Source of the DNA: Flavobacterium succinicans
GTDB taxonomy: Bacteria; Bacteroidota; Bacteroidia; Flavobacteriales; Flavobacteriaceae
Length of the DNA stretch: 64,000 bases
Assembly: GCF_001662485.1 (NCBI RefSeq)
Contig: NZ_JMTM01000060.1
Coordinates: 1 to 64,000, forward strand
Reading direction: 5' to 3'
In this document: one piece after another, positions 18,075-25,572 of the stretch
Position numbering within the stretch: position 1 is the stretch's first letter
How the letters are laid out: the number at the start of each line of letters is the position of its first letter
Translations under genes and position numbers: made by a program
The notes under the pieces: model-generated
What the model saw: only the letters and a program-made list of their open reading frames with translations
Database searches by the model: none
Told to the model about the DNA's origin: nothing

Positions 18075-18254
18075 AATTTTTTGAACCATATAAGGGCATG
18101 TAAGGTCATATAAGGATAGTAAAATTTAGCAGTTTATTATACTTAAAAACTCAACCGCAAAGTTCGCAAAGGGTTACGCAAAGTGCGCAAAAGAAATTAA
18201 ACGTTTAGGACAAACTAAACTTATATGAACTTAAATCTTATATGGTTCAAAATT
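18075..18254. repeat. dispersed inverted-repeat element with GAACCATATAAG ends (copy 1) and nested GCAAAG repeats
   Basis: The left arm TTGAACCATATAAG (18081-18094) is the exact reverse complement of the right arm CTTATATGGTTCAA (18237-18250); the similarity continues imperfectly inward for about 30 bases through repeated CATATAAGG words. Inside, CGCAAAG occurs at 18156, 18165, 18177 and (as CGCAAAAG) 18186, spaced 9, 12 and 9. It occupies most of the 399-base gap between 17940 and 18340. No ORF is supported here. Confidence 0.7.
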
Positions 18255-18339
18255 AACCGCCAAGTTCCCATAGTACTTACAAAAATTAATTTTTGTGAAT
18301 GCTATACTATACAACTTAATTGACTTATATGTTTATAAT

Positions 18340-18783
18340 TTATGAAAGCCCGTCTTCGTTGATGATTTTCAAAAAATGAAAGCCTTTGGGCACATACCCT
18401 TGATTGTAATAAAATCGATGCGCATTAAAGTTTCCAGTAAATGCATCCAAAACGATCATGGTGCAGTTCGTGGCTTTGGCTTTAGCATCGATATAATCTG
18501 TCATCATTTTTCCAATACCTTTGGCGCGATGATCAGGATGCACTACAAAATTATCGATTTCGATATACTTCCCTGACCATAATTTATACCCTTGCCAAAA
18601 ACCCGTAATACCCAAACAAACTTCACCTTCAAAAACGGCAAGCTGTTTATAGTTATGCGGAATCATTTCGGTAAGATAACTATCGTATTTTTCAATAGTA
18701 AAAGTGGGGTACAAATGACGCATCATGTCAATATGAGCTAGCATCTCTTCTTTAGTGCTCAATTCTCTAAGTTGAATTTCCAT
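18340..18783 (-). CDS. GNAT-family N-acetyltransferase
   Basis: The 147-residue protein has the GNAT core: a strand ending IDNFVVHPDHRAKGIGKMM (the R/QxxGxG/A acetyl-CoA loop reads RAKGIG, residues ~92-97), followed by CTMIVLDAFTGNFNAHRFYYNQGY. GNAT enzymes acetylate amines of small molecules or proteins; the substrate is not deducible. The gene stands alone: 230 bases separate it from the divergent small gene at 19016, and an inverted-repeat element lies downstream. Confidence 0.87.
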   Translation of the reverse strand: MEIQLRELSTKEEMLAHIDMMRHLYPTFTIEKYDSYLTEMIPHNYKQLAVFEGEVCLGITGFWQGYKLWSGKYIEIDNFVVHPDHRAKGIGKMMTDYIDAKAKATNCTMIVLDAFTGNFNAHRFYYNQGYVPKGFHFLKIINEDGLS

Positions 18784-19015
18784 AGGTAATTTTAAAAGTG
18801 TAAAATTAGAGAAAAAAGGGATGAGATTGAACCATGTGGGAAGGTGAATTTTGGGAAAAGCTAATAAAACATTAATTTAGTTCATTCTAAAATAAGTTTG
18901 AAGCTAAAAGAATAACATCAAAGCTATTTAAATCTAATTCTTACGATTTTTAAATAAAAAGTGTCACTGGCACAATTTTAGTTATAGTACAGACAAACTA
19001 ACCCAAAATTAAACC

Positions 19016-19282
19016 ATGCATAAAAAACTACACTTTGTACTCTTCTTTTGCGCATTTTCTACTTTATCCTATTCACAAAAAAAAGGAAAAATGGCCATCC
19101 CCATCATAGAAGAAAAAGAGACTTCGCTATGGGTAAGTAAAAAAACAAAGTCATATTCTTGGTTAGTCATTTATGACCAGAAAAAAATAGATTCTATTTT
19201 AGCAATAAAAAGCTTGGTGACAACAAATGAAAAACCAAAGCAAAAACAACAGGAACTAAAATGGATTCGTAAGAAATATTAA
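19016..19282 (+). CDS. small secreted protein, unknown function
   Basis: An 88-residue ORF with a signal peptide (MHKKLHFVLFFCAFSTLSYS) and a lysine-rich mature part of about 67 residues with no recognised motif. It is followed three bases later by a strong bidirectional terminator and has its own divergent upstream region, which supports it being a real gene. I cannot assign a family. Confidence 0.6.
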   Translation: MHKKLHFVLFFCAFSTLSYSQKKGKMAIPIIEEKETSLWVSKKTKSYSWLVIYDQKKIDSILAIKSLVTTNEKPKQKQQELKWIRKKY

Positions 19283-19284
19283 AA

Positions 19285-19320
19285 AACAAAAAGAGCCAAC
19301 ATCAGTTGGCTCTTTTTGTT
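19285..19320. terminator. bidirectional terminator between the small secreted gene and atpG
   Basis: AACAAAAAGAGCCAAC pairs perfectly with GTTGGCTCTTTTTGTT around ATCA. Flanking A- and T-runs make it functional on both strands: for the plus-strand gene ending at 19282 and for the atp operon ending at 19338. Confidence 0.9.
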
Positions 19321-19337
19321 TTTATGTATAGAACGAA

Positions 19338-20198
19338 TTAAGCGTTCAAAGCTTCTGCTCCACCAACGATTTCTAAAATCTCGCTAGTAATGGATGCTTG
19401 ACGTGCTTTGTTATACGTCAACTTCAATTGATCACGTAATTCTGTAGCATTATCTGTTGCTTTATGCATAGCAGTCATACGAGCACCATGTTCTGATGCA
19501 AATGAATCTCTAATTCCTTTATATAATTGTGTTTTCAATGATTTAGGAATCAAAGTCAACACGATTTCTTCTTTTGAAGGTTCAAAAATGTAATCGCCAG
19601 GAGTAACCGCTTTATCAGCTTTGATAGGAGCTAAAGGCAAAAATTGTTCTGTTTGAACGATTTGAGTCGCTGCATTTTTAAATTGGTTGTAAACCAATTC
19701 AATTCTGTCATAATTACCAGCAATAAATTGTTGCGTTAAATTATCAGCTATTGTAGCAACGTTCTCAAAACTTAAGGCATCAAAAACTTTACTCTCGTTA
19801 CCAACTACCGCAAAACTTTTACCCAAAACATCGTTTCCTTTTTTACCAATAGCAAAAACATCCACTTGCTTACCTGAATAATAGTCTGCACGTACTTTGA
19901 CTTCCTTAATTACATTTGAATTAAAAGCACCACACAAACCACGATTAGAAGTAATAGCTACTAATAACACTTTTTTGATTTCTCTTTGTGTAGTATACTC
20001 ACCTCCTACATCACCATCTAAGGTAGCAGAAAGGTTTTGTAGTAACTCCGTTTGTTTTTCAGCATAAGGACGCATCGCAGTGATGGCATCTTGTGCTTTT
20101 TTCAACTTTGCAGCAGAAACCATTTTCATCGCCGATGTAATTTGCATCGTAGATGAGATGGAAACAATTCTATTACGGATTTCCTTTAAATTAGCCAT
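19338..20198 (-). CDS. atpG: ATP synthase F1 gamma subunit
   Basis: The 286-residue central-stalk subunit has the conserved N-terminal helix (LKEIRNRI..ITSAMKMVSAAKLKKAQ), the NRGLCGAFN motif (residues ~90-98) and the C-terminal helix ending in RQASITSEILEIVGGAEAL. It rotates within the alpha3-beta3 hexamer. It is the last gene of the operon. Beta and epsilon genes do not follow, as usual in Bacteroidota where atpD/atpC lie elsewhere. Confidence 0.96.
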   Translation of the reverse strand: MANLKEIRNRIVSISSTMQITSAMKMVSAAKLKKAQDAITAMRPYAEKQTELLQNLSATLDGDVGGEYTTQREIKKVLLVAITSNRGLCGAFNSNVIKEVKVRADYYSGKQVDVFAIGKKGNDVLGKSFAVVGNESKVFDALSFENVATIADNLTQQFIAGNYDRIELVYNQFKNAATQIVQTEQFLPLAPIKADKAVTPGDYIFEPSKEEIVLTLIPKSLKTQLYKGIRDSFASEHGARMTAMHKATDNATELRDQLKLTYNKARQASITSEILEIVGGAEALNA

Positions 20199-20219
20199 TT
20201 TTTTTGAGTATTAAGATTT

Positions 20220-20264
20220 AAGTATTAAGTATCAAGACATCTTAATTCTTGATACTCAATACTT
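20220..20264 (-). repeat. hairpin in the atpA-atpG gap
   Basis: AAGTATTAAGTATCAAGA (20220-20237) pairs with TCTTGATACTCAATACTT (20247-20264), 17 of 18 positions, loop CATCTTAAT. It fills the 74-base intercistronic gap and lacks a terminator-type T-tract on the minus strand. Confidence 0.75.
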
Positions 20265-20272
20265 AATACTTT

Positions 20273-21850
20273 TTAATTATATTTTGCTGAAATTTCTTTT
20301 GCGGCAGCTTCGATTACATCAGTAATTTCGTCTGTAAATTTACCTGCTTTCAAAGCATCCAAAGTTGCTCTGTTTTTGTTGTTCATGTATTCTAAGAAAT
20401 CTTTTTCGAATTCTTTTACTTTATCAACAGGAACATTTCTCAACAAGTTTTTAGAACCTGCGTAGATAATTGCTACTTGGTCTTCAACAGTATAAGGGTC
20501 GTTCAAACCTTGTTTCAAGATTTCAACGTTTCTTTTTCCTTTTTCAATTACGTTCAAAGTAACAGCATCCAAATCAGAACCGAATTTAGCAAACGCTTCC
20601 AATTCACGGAATTGAGCTTGGTCTAATTTTAAAGTACCCGCTACTTTTTTCATCGATTTAATTTGAGCGTTACCACCCACACGAGATACAGAGATACCTA
20701 CGTTAATCGCTGGACGAACCCCAGAGTTAAACAAATCTCCATCCAAGAAAATTTGACCATCTGTAATCGAAATTACGTTCGTTGGGATATAAGCAGATAC
20801 GTCACCCGCTTGTGTTTCAATAATTGGTAAAGCTGTTAATGAACCACCACCTTTAACGATACCTTTTAAAGAATCTGGTAAATCATTCATGTTTTTAGCG
20901 ATAGAGTCATCTGCAATTACTTTACAAGCTCTTTCTAATAAACGAGAGTGTAAGTAGAAAACGTCACCTGGGTAAGCCTCACGTCCTGGAGGTCTTCTTA
21001 ACAAAAGAGACACCTCACGGTAAGCTACCGCTTGTTTAGATAAATCATCATAAACGATTAACGCTGGACGACCTGAATCTCTAAAATACTCTCCAATTGC
21101 AGCACCTGCGAAAGGAGCATAAACTTGCATTGGAGCTGGGTCAGAAGCATTAGCTGCAACGATCACTGTATAAGCCATAGCTCCTTTTTCTTCTAACATT
21201 TTTGCAATTCCAGCAACAGTAGAAGCTTTTTGACCAATAGCTACATAGATACAGAATACAGGTTGACCTGCATCGTAAAATTCTTTTTGATTTAAGATAG
21301 TATCGATACAAACTGTTGATTTACCAGTTTGACGGTCACCAATAACCAACTCACGTTGTCCACGTCCTACAGGAATCATAGCATCAACTGCTTTTACACC
21401 TGTTTGTAATGGTTCAGTTACTGGCTGACGGAAGATAACTCCAGGAGCTTTTCTTTCTAATGGCATTTCGTATAATTCACCTGTAATTGGTCCTTTACCA
21501 TCAATTGGCTGACCTAAAGTGTTTACTACACGTCCTACCATTCCTTCTCCTGTTTTAAGAGAAGCAATACGTTGTGTTCTTTTGGCAGTAGAACCTTCTT
21601 TGATTCCAGTTGATGGTCCTAAAAGTACCACCCCTACGTTGTCTTCTTCTAGGTTCAAAACGATTGCTTCTAACCCATTTTCAAATTCAACTAACTCACC
21701 ATATTGAACATTAGATAGCCCGTAAACACGAGCAATACCATCTCCAACATTAAGTACTGTTCCTACTTCTTCTAGTGTAGCACCAGATTCAAAACTTTCA
21801 ACTTGCTTCTTTAATATTGCTGAAATTTCAGCAGGTTTGATTTCCGCCAT
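20273..21850 (-). CDS. atpA: ATP synthase F1 alpha subunit
   Basis: The 525-residue product has the Walker A GDRQTGKS (residues ~172-179), [25 protein letters not shown] and the Arg-finger region [12 protein letters not shown]...[15 protein letters not shown]. Alpha binds nucleotide non-catalytically and supplies the Arg finger to beta. Length is slightly above the ~503-513 norm, within the usual range for the phylum. It follows atpH by 38 bases. Confidence 0.97.
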   Translation of the reverse strand: MAEIKPAEISAILKKQVESFESGATLEEVGTVLNVGDGIARVYGLSNVQYGELVEFENGLEAIVLNLEEDNVGVVLLGPSTGIKEGSTAKRTQRIASLKTGEGMVGRVVNTLGQPIDGKGPITGELYEMPLERKAPGVIFRQPVTEPLQTGVKAVDAMIPVGRGQRELVIGDRQTGKSTVCIDTILNQKEFYDAGQPVFCIYVAIGQKASTVAGIAKMLEEKGAMAYTVIVAANASDPAPMQVYAPFAGAAIGEYFRDSGRPALIVYDDLSKQAVAYREVSLLLRRPPGREAYPGDVFYLHSRLLERACKVIADDSIAKNMNDLPDSLKGIVKGGGSLTALPIIETQAGDVSAYIPTNVISITDGQIFLDGDLFNSGVRPAINVGISVSRVGGNAQIKSMKKVAGTLKLDQAQFRELEAFAKFGSDLDAVTLNVIEKGKRNVEILKQGLNDPYTVEDQVAIIYAGSKNLLRNVPVDKVKEFEKDFLEYMNNKNRATLDALKAGKFTDEITDVIEAAAKEISAKYN

Positions 21851-21888
21851 CTTACTTTATAATTTAGACACTTAAATGTGTGATAAAA

Positions 21889-22422
21889 CTAGTTACTTAA
21901 TTCTCTTTTTAAAACTTGCAATTTGTTAGCAACAGAAGCATTGTATTGCTTGTCACCTATTCTTAAAATAAAACCTCCAATGATAGCAGGGTCTATTGTA
22001 TTTTCAATTTGAATTTTTTTATCAGAAAGGGTGGCAATTTTGGCCAAGACTTTAGCTTCTAAAGCTGCATCCATAGGAATAGCTGTAGTAACTTGTGCCA
22101 TTTCAACACCATTCATGATATCAAATAATTTAGTGTATTCTGAAGCAATACCTTCTAGAATTTCGAATCTTTTGTTTTCGAATAATAGATGAAATAAACT
22201 TTTAGTTACACCATTTGCAGAACCAAAAACTTCTAAAAGGGCTTGTTCTTTAACCTCAACTTTTAAAGTTGGGTTTTGAATGAAAGTGCTTAATTCTAAA
22301 TTAGAAGCAATAGTATCACCTATCAACTTCATATCATTGTTCACTGCTTCAGCGACTTGCTTTGCATTGGCAATGTCTAGAATTGCTTTCGAATATCGAA
22401 TTGCTGCTCTTGTACCTGCCAT
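21889..22422 (-). CDS. atpH: ATP synthase F1 delta subunit
   Basis: A 177-residue OSCP/delta protein starting AGTRAAIRYSKAILDIA and ending with the family block IENTIDPAIIGGFILRIGDKQYNASV. It caps F1 and binds the b-subunit stator. It starts two bases after the atpF stop, indicating tight coupling. Confidence 0.95.
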   Translation of the reverse strand: MAGTRAAIRYSKAILDIANAKQVAEAVNNDMKLIGDTIASNLELSTFIQNPTLKVEVKEQALLEVFGSANGVTKSLFHLLFENKRFEILEGIASEYTKLFDIMNGVEMAQVTTAIPMDAALEAKVLAKIATLSDKKIQIENTIDPAIIGGFILRIGDKQYNASVANKLQVLKRELSN

Positions 22423-22424
22423 GA

Positions 22425-22925
22425 TTAGTTCAATTTAACGTCTCCTAACATTTTCTCAACTAATTTAGTTTGAGCTTCTTTGTTAGATAATTCGTCTTTT
22501 AATACTTTTTCTGCAATACTCAATGACAAAGTAGAAACTTGTAATTTCAACTCATTCATAGCCGCATTTTTTTCACTTTCGATTGCCGCTTTCGCTTGCT
22601 CGATCATTTTTTGACCTTGAGCTTGCGCTTCATTTTTGGCATCAGCAACGATTTTTTCTTTCATTTCACGAGCTTCTTTAAGCATGCTGTCACGCTCTAA
22701 TCTAGCTTCTTGTAAAATACGTTGGTTGTCTGCTTGCAATTCTTGCATTTCTTTCTTAGCATTTTCAGCAGATTCCAAAGCATTTTTGATCCCTTCTTCT
22801 CTTTCGTTTACTGCGTCAAGAATTGGTTTCCATGCAAATTTTTTCAACAAAAGAATCAATCCAACAAATATTACTATTTGCCAAATAAACAAACCAAACG
22901 AAAAATCATTTATTAACTTATCCAT
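22425..22925 (-). CDS. atpF: ATP synthase Fo b subunit
   Basis: The 166-residue protein has one N-terminal transmembrane helix (residues ~10-30, FGLFIWQIVIFVGLILLLKK) and then a long charged helix rich in A/K/E/Q that forms the peripheral stalk. Length and pattern are typical. A strong hairpin separates it from the upstream atpE. Confidence 0.95.
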   Translation of the reverse strand: MDKLINDFSFGLFIWQIVIFVGLILLLKKFAWKPILDAVNEREEGIKNALESAENAKKEMQELQADNQRILQEARLERDSMLKEAREMKEKIVADAKNEAQAQGQKMIEQAKAAIESEKNAAMNELKLQVSTLSLSIAEKVLKDELSNKEAQTKLVEKMLGDVKLN

Positions 22926-22962
22926 TTTTATCTCTATTATATAATTTTAATGTTTTAATTTT

Positions 22963-23001
22963 AAAACAATAGTCACAACCAACCGTTGTAACTATTGTTT
23001 T
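22963..23001 (-). repeat. strong hairpin between atpE and atpF
   Basis: AAAACAATAGT (22963-22973) pairs with ACTATTGTTTT (22991-23001); after one C/A mismatch ACAAC pairs with GTTGT around a CAACC loop. It begins nine bases after the atpE stop on the transcript and could be a 3' stabiliser or partial terminator. Confidence 0.75.
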
Positions 23002-23009
23002 TTTAGTTA

Positions 23010-23201
23010 TTATTTCGCGAACAAAGCAGCGAAACCAATACCCTCAATAAGAGCTGCAGCAATAATCATAGCTGTTTGGATTTTTCCAGAAGCTTCTGGT
23101 TGACGAGCAATAGCGTCCATTGCTGAACCACCAATTTTACCAATACCTAAACCTGCTCCGATTACAATTAATCCTGCTCCAATAATTTCTGGAATTTGCA
23201 T
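23010..23201 (-). CDS. atpE: ATP synthase Fo c subunit
   Basis: A 63-residue two-helix proteolipid: helix 1 with GAGLIVIGAGLGIGKIG, the polar loop ARQPEA, and helix 2 with the ion-binding glutamate in AALIEGIGF. Helix 1 lacks the Q/E residue of sodium-type c subunits, so a proton type is likely. The length is short but usual for Flavobacteriaceae. The gene is bracketed by two intercistronic hairpins. Confidence 0.95.
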   Translation of the reverse strand: MQIPEIIGAGLIVIGAGLGIGKIGGSAMDAIARQPEASGKIQTAMIIAAALIEGIGFAALFAK

Positions 23202-23230
23202 AATATATATATTAAAAATTAAACATTCAA

Positions 23231-23300
23231 TTTAAGGTTAGAGGTCAGAAATACTAGGTTAGAAAATTTCTAACTTCTTACTTCTAATTCCTAACTTTTA
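23231..23300 (-). repeat. imperfect hairpin of TTAGA-type repeats between atpB and atpE
   Basis: The left arm from 23231 and the right arm ending at 23300 are about 34 bases each with roughly 24 matching positions, centred on AGAAAATTTCT. Both arms are made of TTAGA/TCTAA words, like the stretch at 28981-29002. The right arm slightly overlaps the atpB stop at 23298. Confidence 0.6.
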
Positions 23301-24455
23301 ATGGTGTGCTTCTTCGTGATGGTGTTCTTCGTTACCAGCACCAAAATACAATGATGACAACATAGTGAAGATATACGCTTGAAGAAAAGCTACTAATATT
23401 TCTAGAATAGAAAGTGAAAATGCCAATACAAATGACAAAGAACTTCCAATCCAGCTTTTGAAAATAAACATCAACCCAATAATACTCATCAATACTACGT
23501 GACCTGCCATCATATTAGCATACAAACGAATCATCAATGAAAATGGTTTAATGATTGTTCCTAATAGTTCAATTAATGCCAAAACCGGTCTTAGCAATAC
23601 AGGAACTCCAGGCATCCATAACATATGCGACCAGTAATTTTTATTTGCTGAAAAAGTAGTAATCAAATAAGTTAATAAGGCCAATGACAATGTGATTGTG
23701 ATATTTCCGGTTATATTAAACCCTAAAGGCATTAATCCTAAAATATTCAAGAAAAAGATGAAGAAGAAAATAGTCAATAAATAACTCATGTATTTTTTGT
23801 ACCCTTTCTCTCCAATATTAGGGATAGCAATCTCGTCTCTTACATAGATAACTAAAGGCTCAAAGAAACGTCCTGCTCCTTTGGCAATTCCTCCATTTTT
23901 AGCATACGATTTAGCTAAACTTGAGAACAAGACTAGCATTAGAATAGCTACAAATAAAATTCCAATTACACTTTTAGTAATGGACAAATCTAATGGACGA
24001 ACATTTGTTGGATGACCGTGCGCTTCAGTAAGAGTACCTTTAGCATCGGTTTTATAAATTTTTTCGTGGTGTAATTTGTAGAAGTTTCCGTTGTGCTCTG
24101 CAACATCAGCTACAGGACCGTGGTGAAATTCAGCTGAAGAGAATACTTGCAAACCATTATCCCAAAGAATAATTGGTAATGAAAATCCGTAGTGTTCTCC
24201 TGTTTCTTTATCGGCATTAAAGTAAAAAGAATGCGAGTCTAATAAGTGGTGATTGATGAATTCTTTGATTTCTGATTTTACATCTTGTGGCTCAGCATGC
24301 GCACCTTCTTGTTTCCCTTCGTGAGCAACTGCTCCTTCATGTGCTTCAACCTCAACTTTTGCACTATCAACCACAGGGTTTGCAGTACTAAACAAAGGAA
24401 GGCAGGCTACTAAAATTGCTACTAAAAATCGAAGTGGTTTGTTTGAAATCACCAT
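23298..24455 (-). CDS. atpB: ATP synthase Fo a subunit, with N-terminal extension
   Basis: At 385 residues it is longer than the ~270 of E. coli. The first ~150 residues hold a signal-like segment (FLVAILVACLPLFSTANP) and a His/Glu-rich, probably periplasmic region; this extension is common in Bacteroidota. The C-terminal membrane domain has the essential arginine in SLMIRLYANMMAGH and ends in a histidine-rich tail (EEHHHEEAHH). It forms the proton half-channels. A consensus promoter 44 bases upstream makes it the first gene of the structural atp operon. Confidence 0.95.
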   Translation of the reverse strand: MVISNKPLRFLVAILVACLPLFSTANPVVDSAKVEVEAHEGAVAHEGKQEGAHAEPQDVKSEIKEFINHHLLDSHSFYFNADKETGEHYGFSLPIILWDNGLQVFSSAEFHHGPVADVAEHNGNFYKLHHEKIYKTDAKGTLTEAHGHPTNVRPLDLSITKSVIGILFVAILMLVLFSSLAKSYAKNGGIAKGAGRFFEPLVIYVRDEIAIPNIGEKGYKKYMSYLLTIFFFIFFLNILGLMPLGFNITGNITITLSLALLTYLITTFSANKNYWSHMLWMPGVPVLLRPVLALIELLGTIIKPFSLMIRLYANMMAGHVVLMSIIGLMFIFKSWIGSSLSFVLAFSLSILEILVAFLQAYIFTMLSSLYFGAGNEEHHHEEAHH

Positions 24456-24498
24456 AACAGTTAATTATCTTAATTTATTACGTTTCTGAAATTTGGTG

Positions 24499-24526
24499 CA
24501 AAGGTACATTTTTTATTAATATGCAA
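24499..24526 (-). promoter_or_regulatory. consensus promoter of the atpBEFHAG operon
   Basis: On the minus strand TTG (24526-24524, within TTTTG) is followed by a 17-base spacer and TACCTTTG (24506-24499), an exact Bacteroidota -33/-7 pair. Initiation near 24494 gives a leader of about 40 bases to the atpB ATG. Confidence 0.75.
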
Positions 24527-24573
24527 AAGAATATAAAAAATAATTTTTTTGCTGATTTGGCTTTTTCAATACC

Positions 24574-24969
24574 CTATTTTTGCTTTTCATTTACTAAGTG
24601 AATAGTGAACAGTGTTTCTAGTAATAAAAAGAAAATAAAAAGCCCAAAAAAGTTAATTTTCTCAACGGAATCCTGAAGAGTCGTTACTTTCAATATAGGA
24701 CGTAACAGGAGATAACAAAAAAGCATTTTTACACTCGTTACCAACAGAAAACTCATTCCTACATTATCTAAACTTTTTCTTTTTACCAATAACAAAACAA
24801 AAACTATTAGTACTGTAAATAAAGTAAACCACGCATAAAGCTCTTTTAAGGAATATACAAAATGTGAAGTGTTTTCATGTAATGCAAAAAACAACCCTTC
24901 ATGTAAGCCATAAGCCGATATGATGATCAGTAAAAGAGGAATGATTTTTTTAAAAAAAGAAGGATTCAT
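24574..24969 (-). CDS. small four-helix membrane protein (DUF6168-like) upstream of atpB
   Basis: The 131-residue product has four predicted transmembrane helices (about residues 8-25, 44-62, 72-95, 104-124) and few charged residues. It occupies the place where other bacteria carry atpI, just after the AtpZ/AtpI-like gene, with which it shares a TAATG junction at 24967-24971. I believe Flavobacteriaceae relatives are named DUF6168. A role in Fo assembly or ion supply is inferred only from position. Confidence 0.7.
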   Translation of the reverse strand: MNPSFFKKIIPLLLIIISAYGLHEGLFFALHENTSHFVYSLKELYAWFTLFTVLIVFVLLLVKRKSLDNVGMSFLLVTSVKMLFCYLLLRPILKVTTLQDSVEKINFFGLFIFFLLLETLFTIHLVNEKQK

Positions 24970-25196
24970 TATTGATTTTTATTGATTTCATTTACTTGTC
25001 GGTGCACATTATACATTGCTAAGAACACACCAACAATAACTAATATTTTAACGTAGTACACTTTTGGACTTGGGTGCTTCTCGTCTAACCAATGGCCTAA
25101 ATAAGCAAATAAAAAAATCAATATTCCCATTTGAATGGGGATATTGATTAAAGCTAACCATTTATTGGGTTTTCGTTTATTTGGATTGGGTTCCAT
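24969..25196 (-). CDS. AtpZ/AtpI-family membrane protein
   Basis: The 75-residue protein has two transmembrane helices (about residues 14-33 and 46-65) joined by a short loop (GHWLDEKHPSP), as in AtpZ/AtpI proteins that precede atp operons and are linked to c-ring assembly or Mg2+/Ca2+ transport. Its start overlaps the bactofilin gene end by 20 bases and its stop overlaps the next start, so the four upstream genes form one coupled unit. Confidence 0.8.
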   Translation of the reverse strand: MEPNPNKRKPNKWLALINIPIQMGILIFLFAYLGHWLDEKHPSPKVYYVKILVIVGVFLAMYNVHRQVNEINKNQ

Positions 25197-25569
25197 CAGG
25201 ATGGTTAATTTCAGGGTTTTTCATAACACAGGTTGCCGTAAAAAGAGCTCCTGGTTCTATAGCTAACTTTCCTACACAAACATCGCCTTCAACTGTTGCT
25301 GTCGCTTTTATATTCAGTAATTCATGCGCTGTTATTTTTCCGTTAAAAACACCTTCGATGTCGACATTTTTACAAACAATTTCACCAATTACTTTTCCTG
25401 AAGGACCTATCACTAATTTGCCATTGGAAGTAAAATTCCCAATCAATTCTCCATCTAATCTAAAATCAGCATGAGAAAAAACATCTCCTTTAATTTGAGT
25501 GGCTTCTACAATTCTATTGGTTTTACCTAATAAATCAGTGTAAGGTGGTTTCTTTTTTTTATCGAACAT
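25177..25569 (-). CDS. bactofilin (polymer-forming cytoskeletal protein)
   Basis: The 130-residue protein has a short basic N-terminus (MFDKKKKPPY) and then the right-handed beta-helix bactofilin domain with ~18-residue turns (GDVFSHADFRLDGELIGNF, GKLVIGPSGKVIGEIVCKN, GVFNGKITAHELLNIKATA). Bactofilins self-assemble into nucleotide-free filaments near the membrane and act in shape or localisation. I use the ATG at 25569; a GTG at 25572 is possible. It follows the sprE stop by three bases and overlaps the AtpZ-like gene. Confidence 0.87.
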   Translation of the reverse strand: MFDKKKKPPYTDLLGKTNRIVEATQIKGDVFSHADFRLDGELIGNFTSNGKLVIGPSGKVIGEIVCKNVDIEGVFNGKITAHELLNIKATATVEGDVCVGKLAIEPGALFTATCVMKNPEINHPDGTQSK

Positions 25570-25572
25570 CAC

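Noticed and set aside
18154-18193. Short repeats resembling a degenerate CRISPR
   Set aside because: Spacing is 9 and 12 bases, far too short for repeat-spacer units.
19338-24455. ATP synthase operon regarded as damaged because beta and epsilon are missing
   Set aside because: Separate atpD/atpC location is normal in Bacteroidota.
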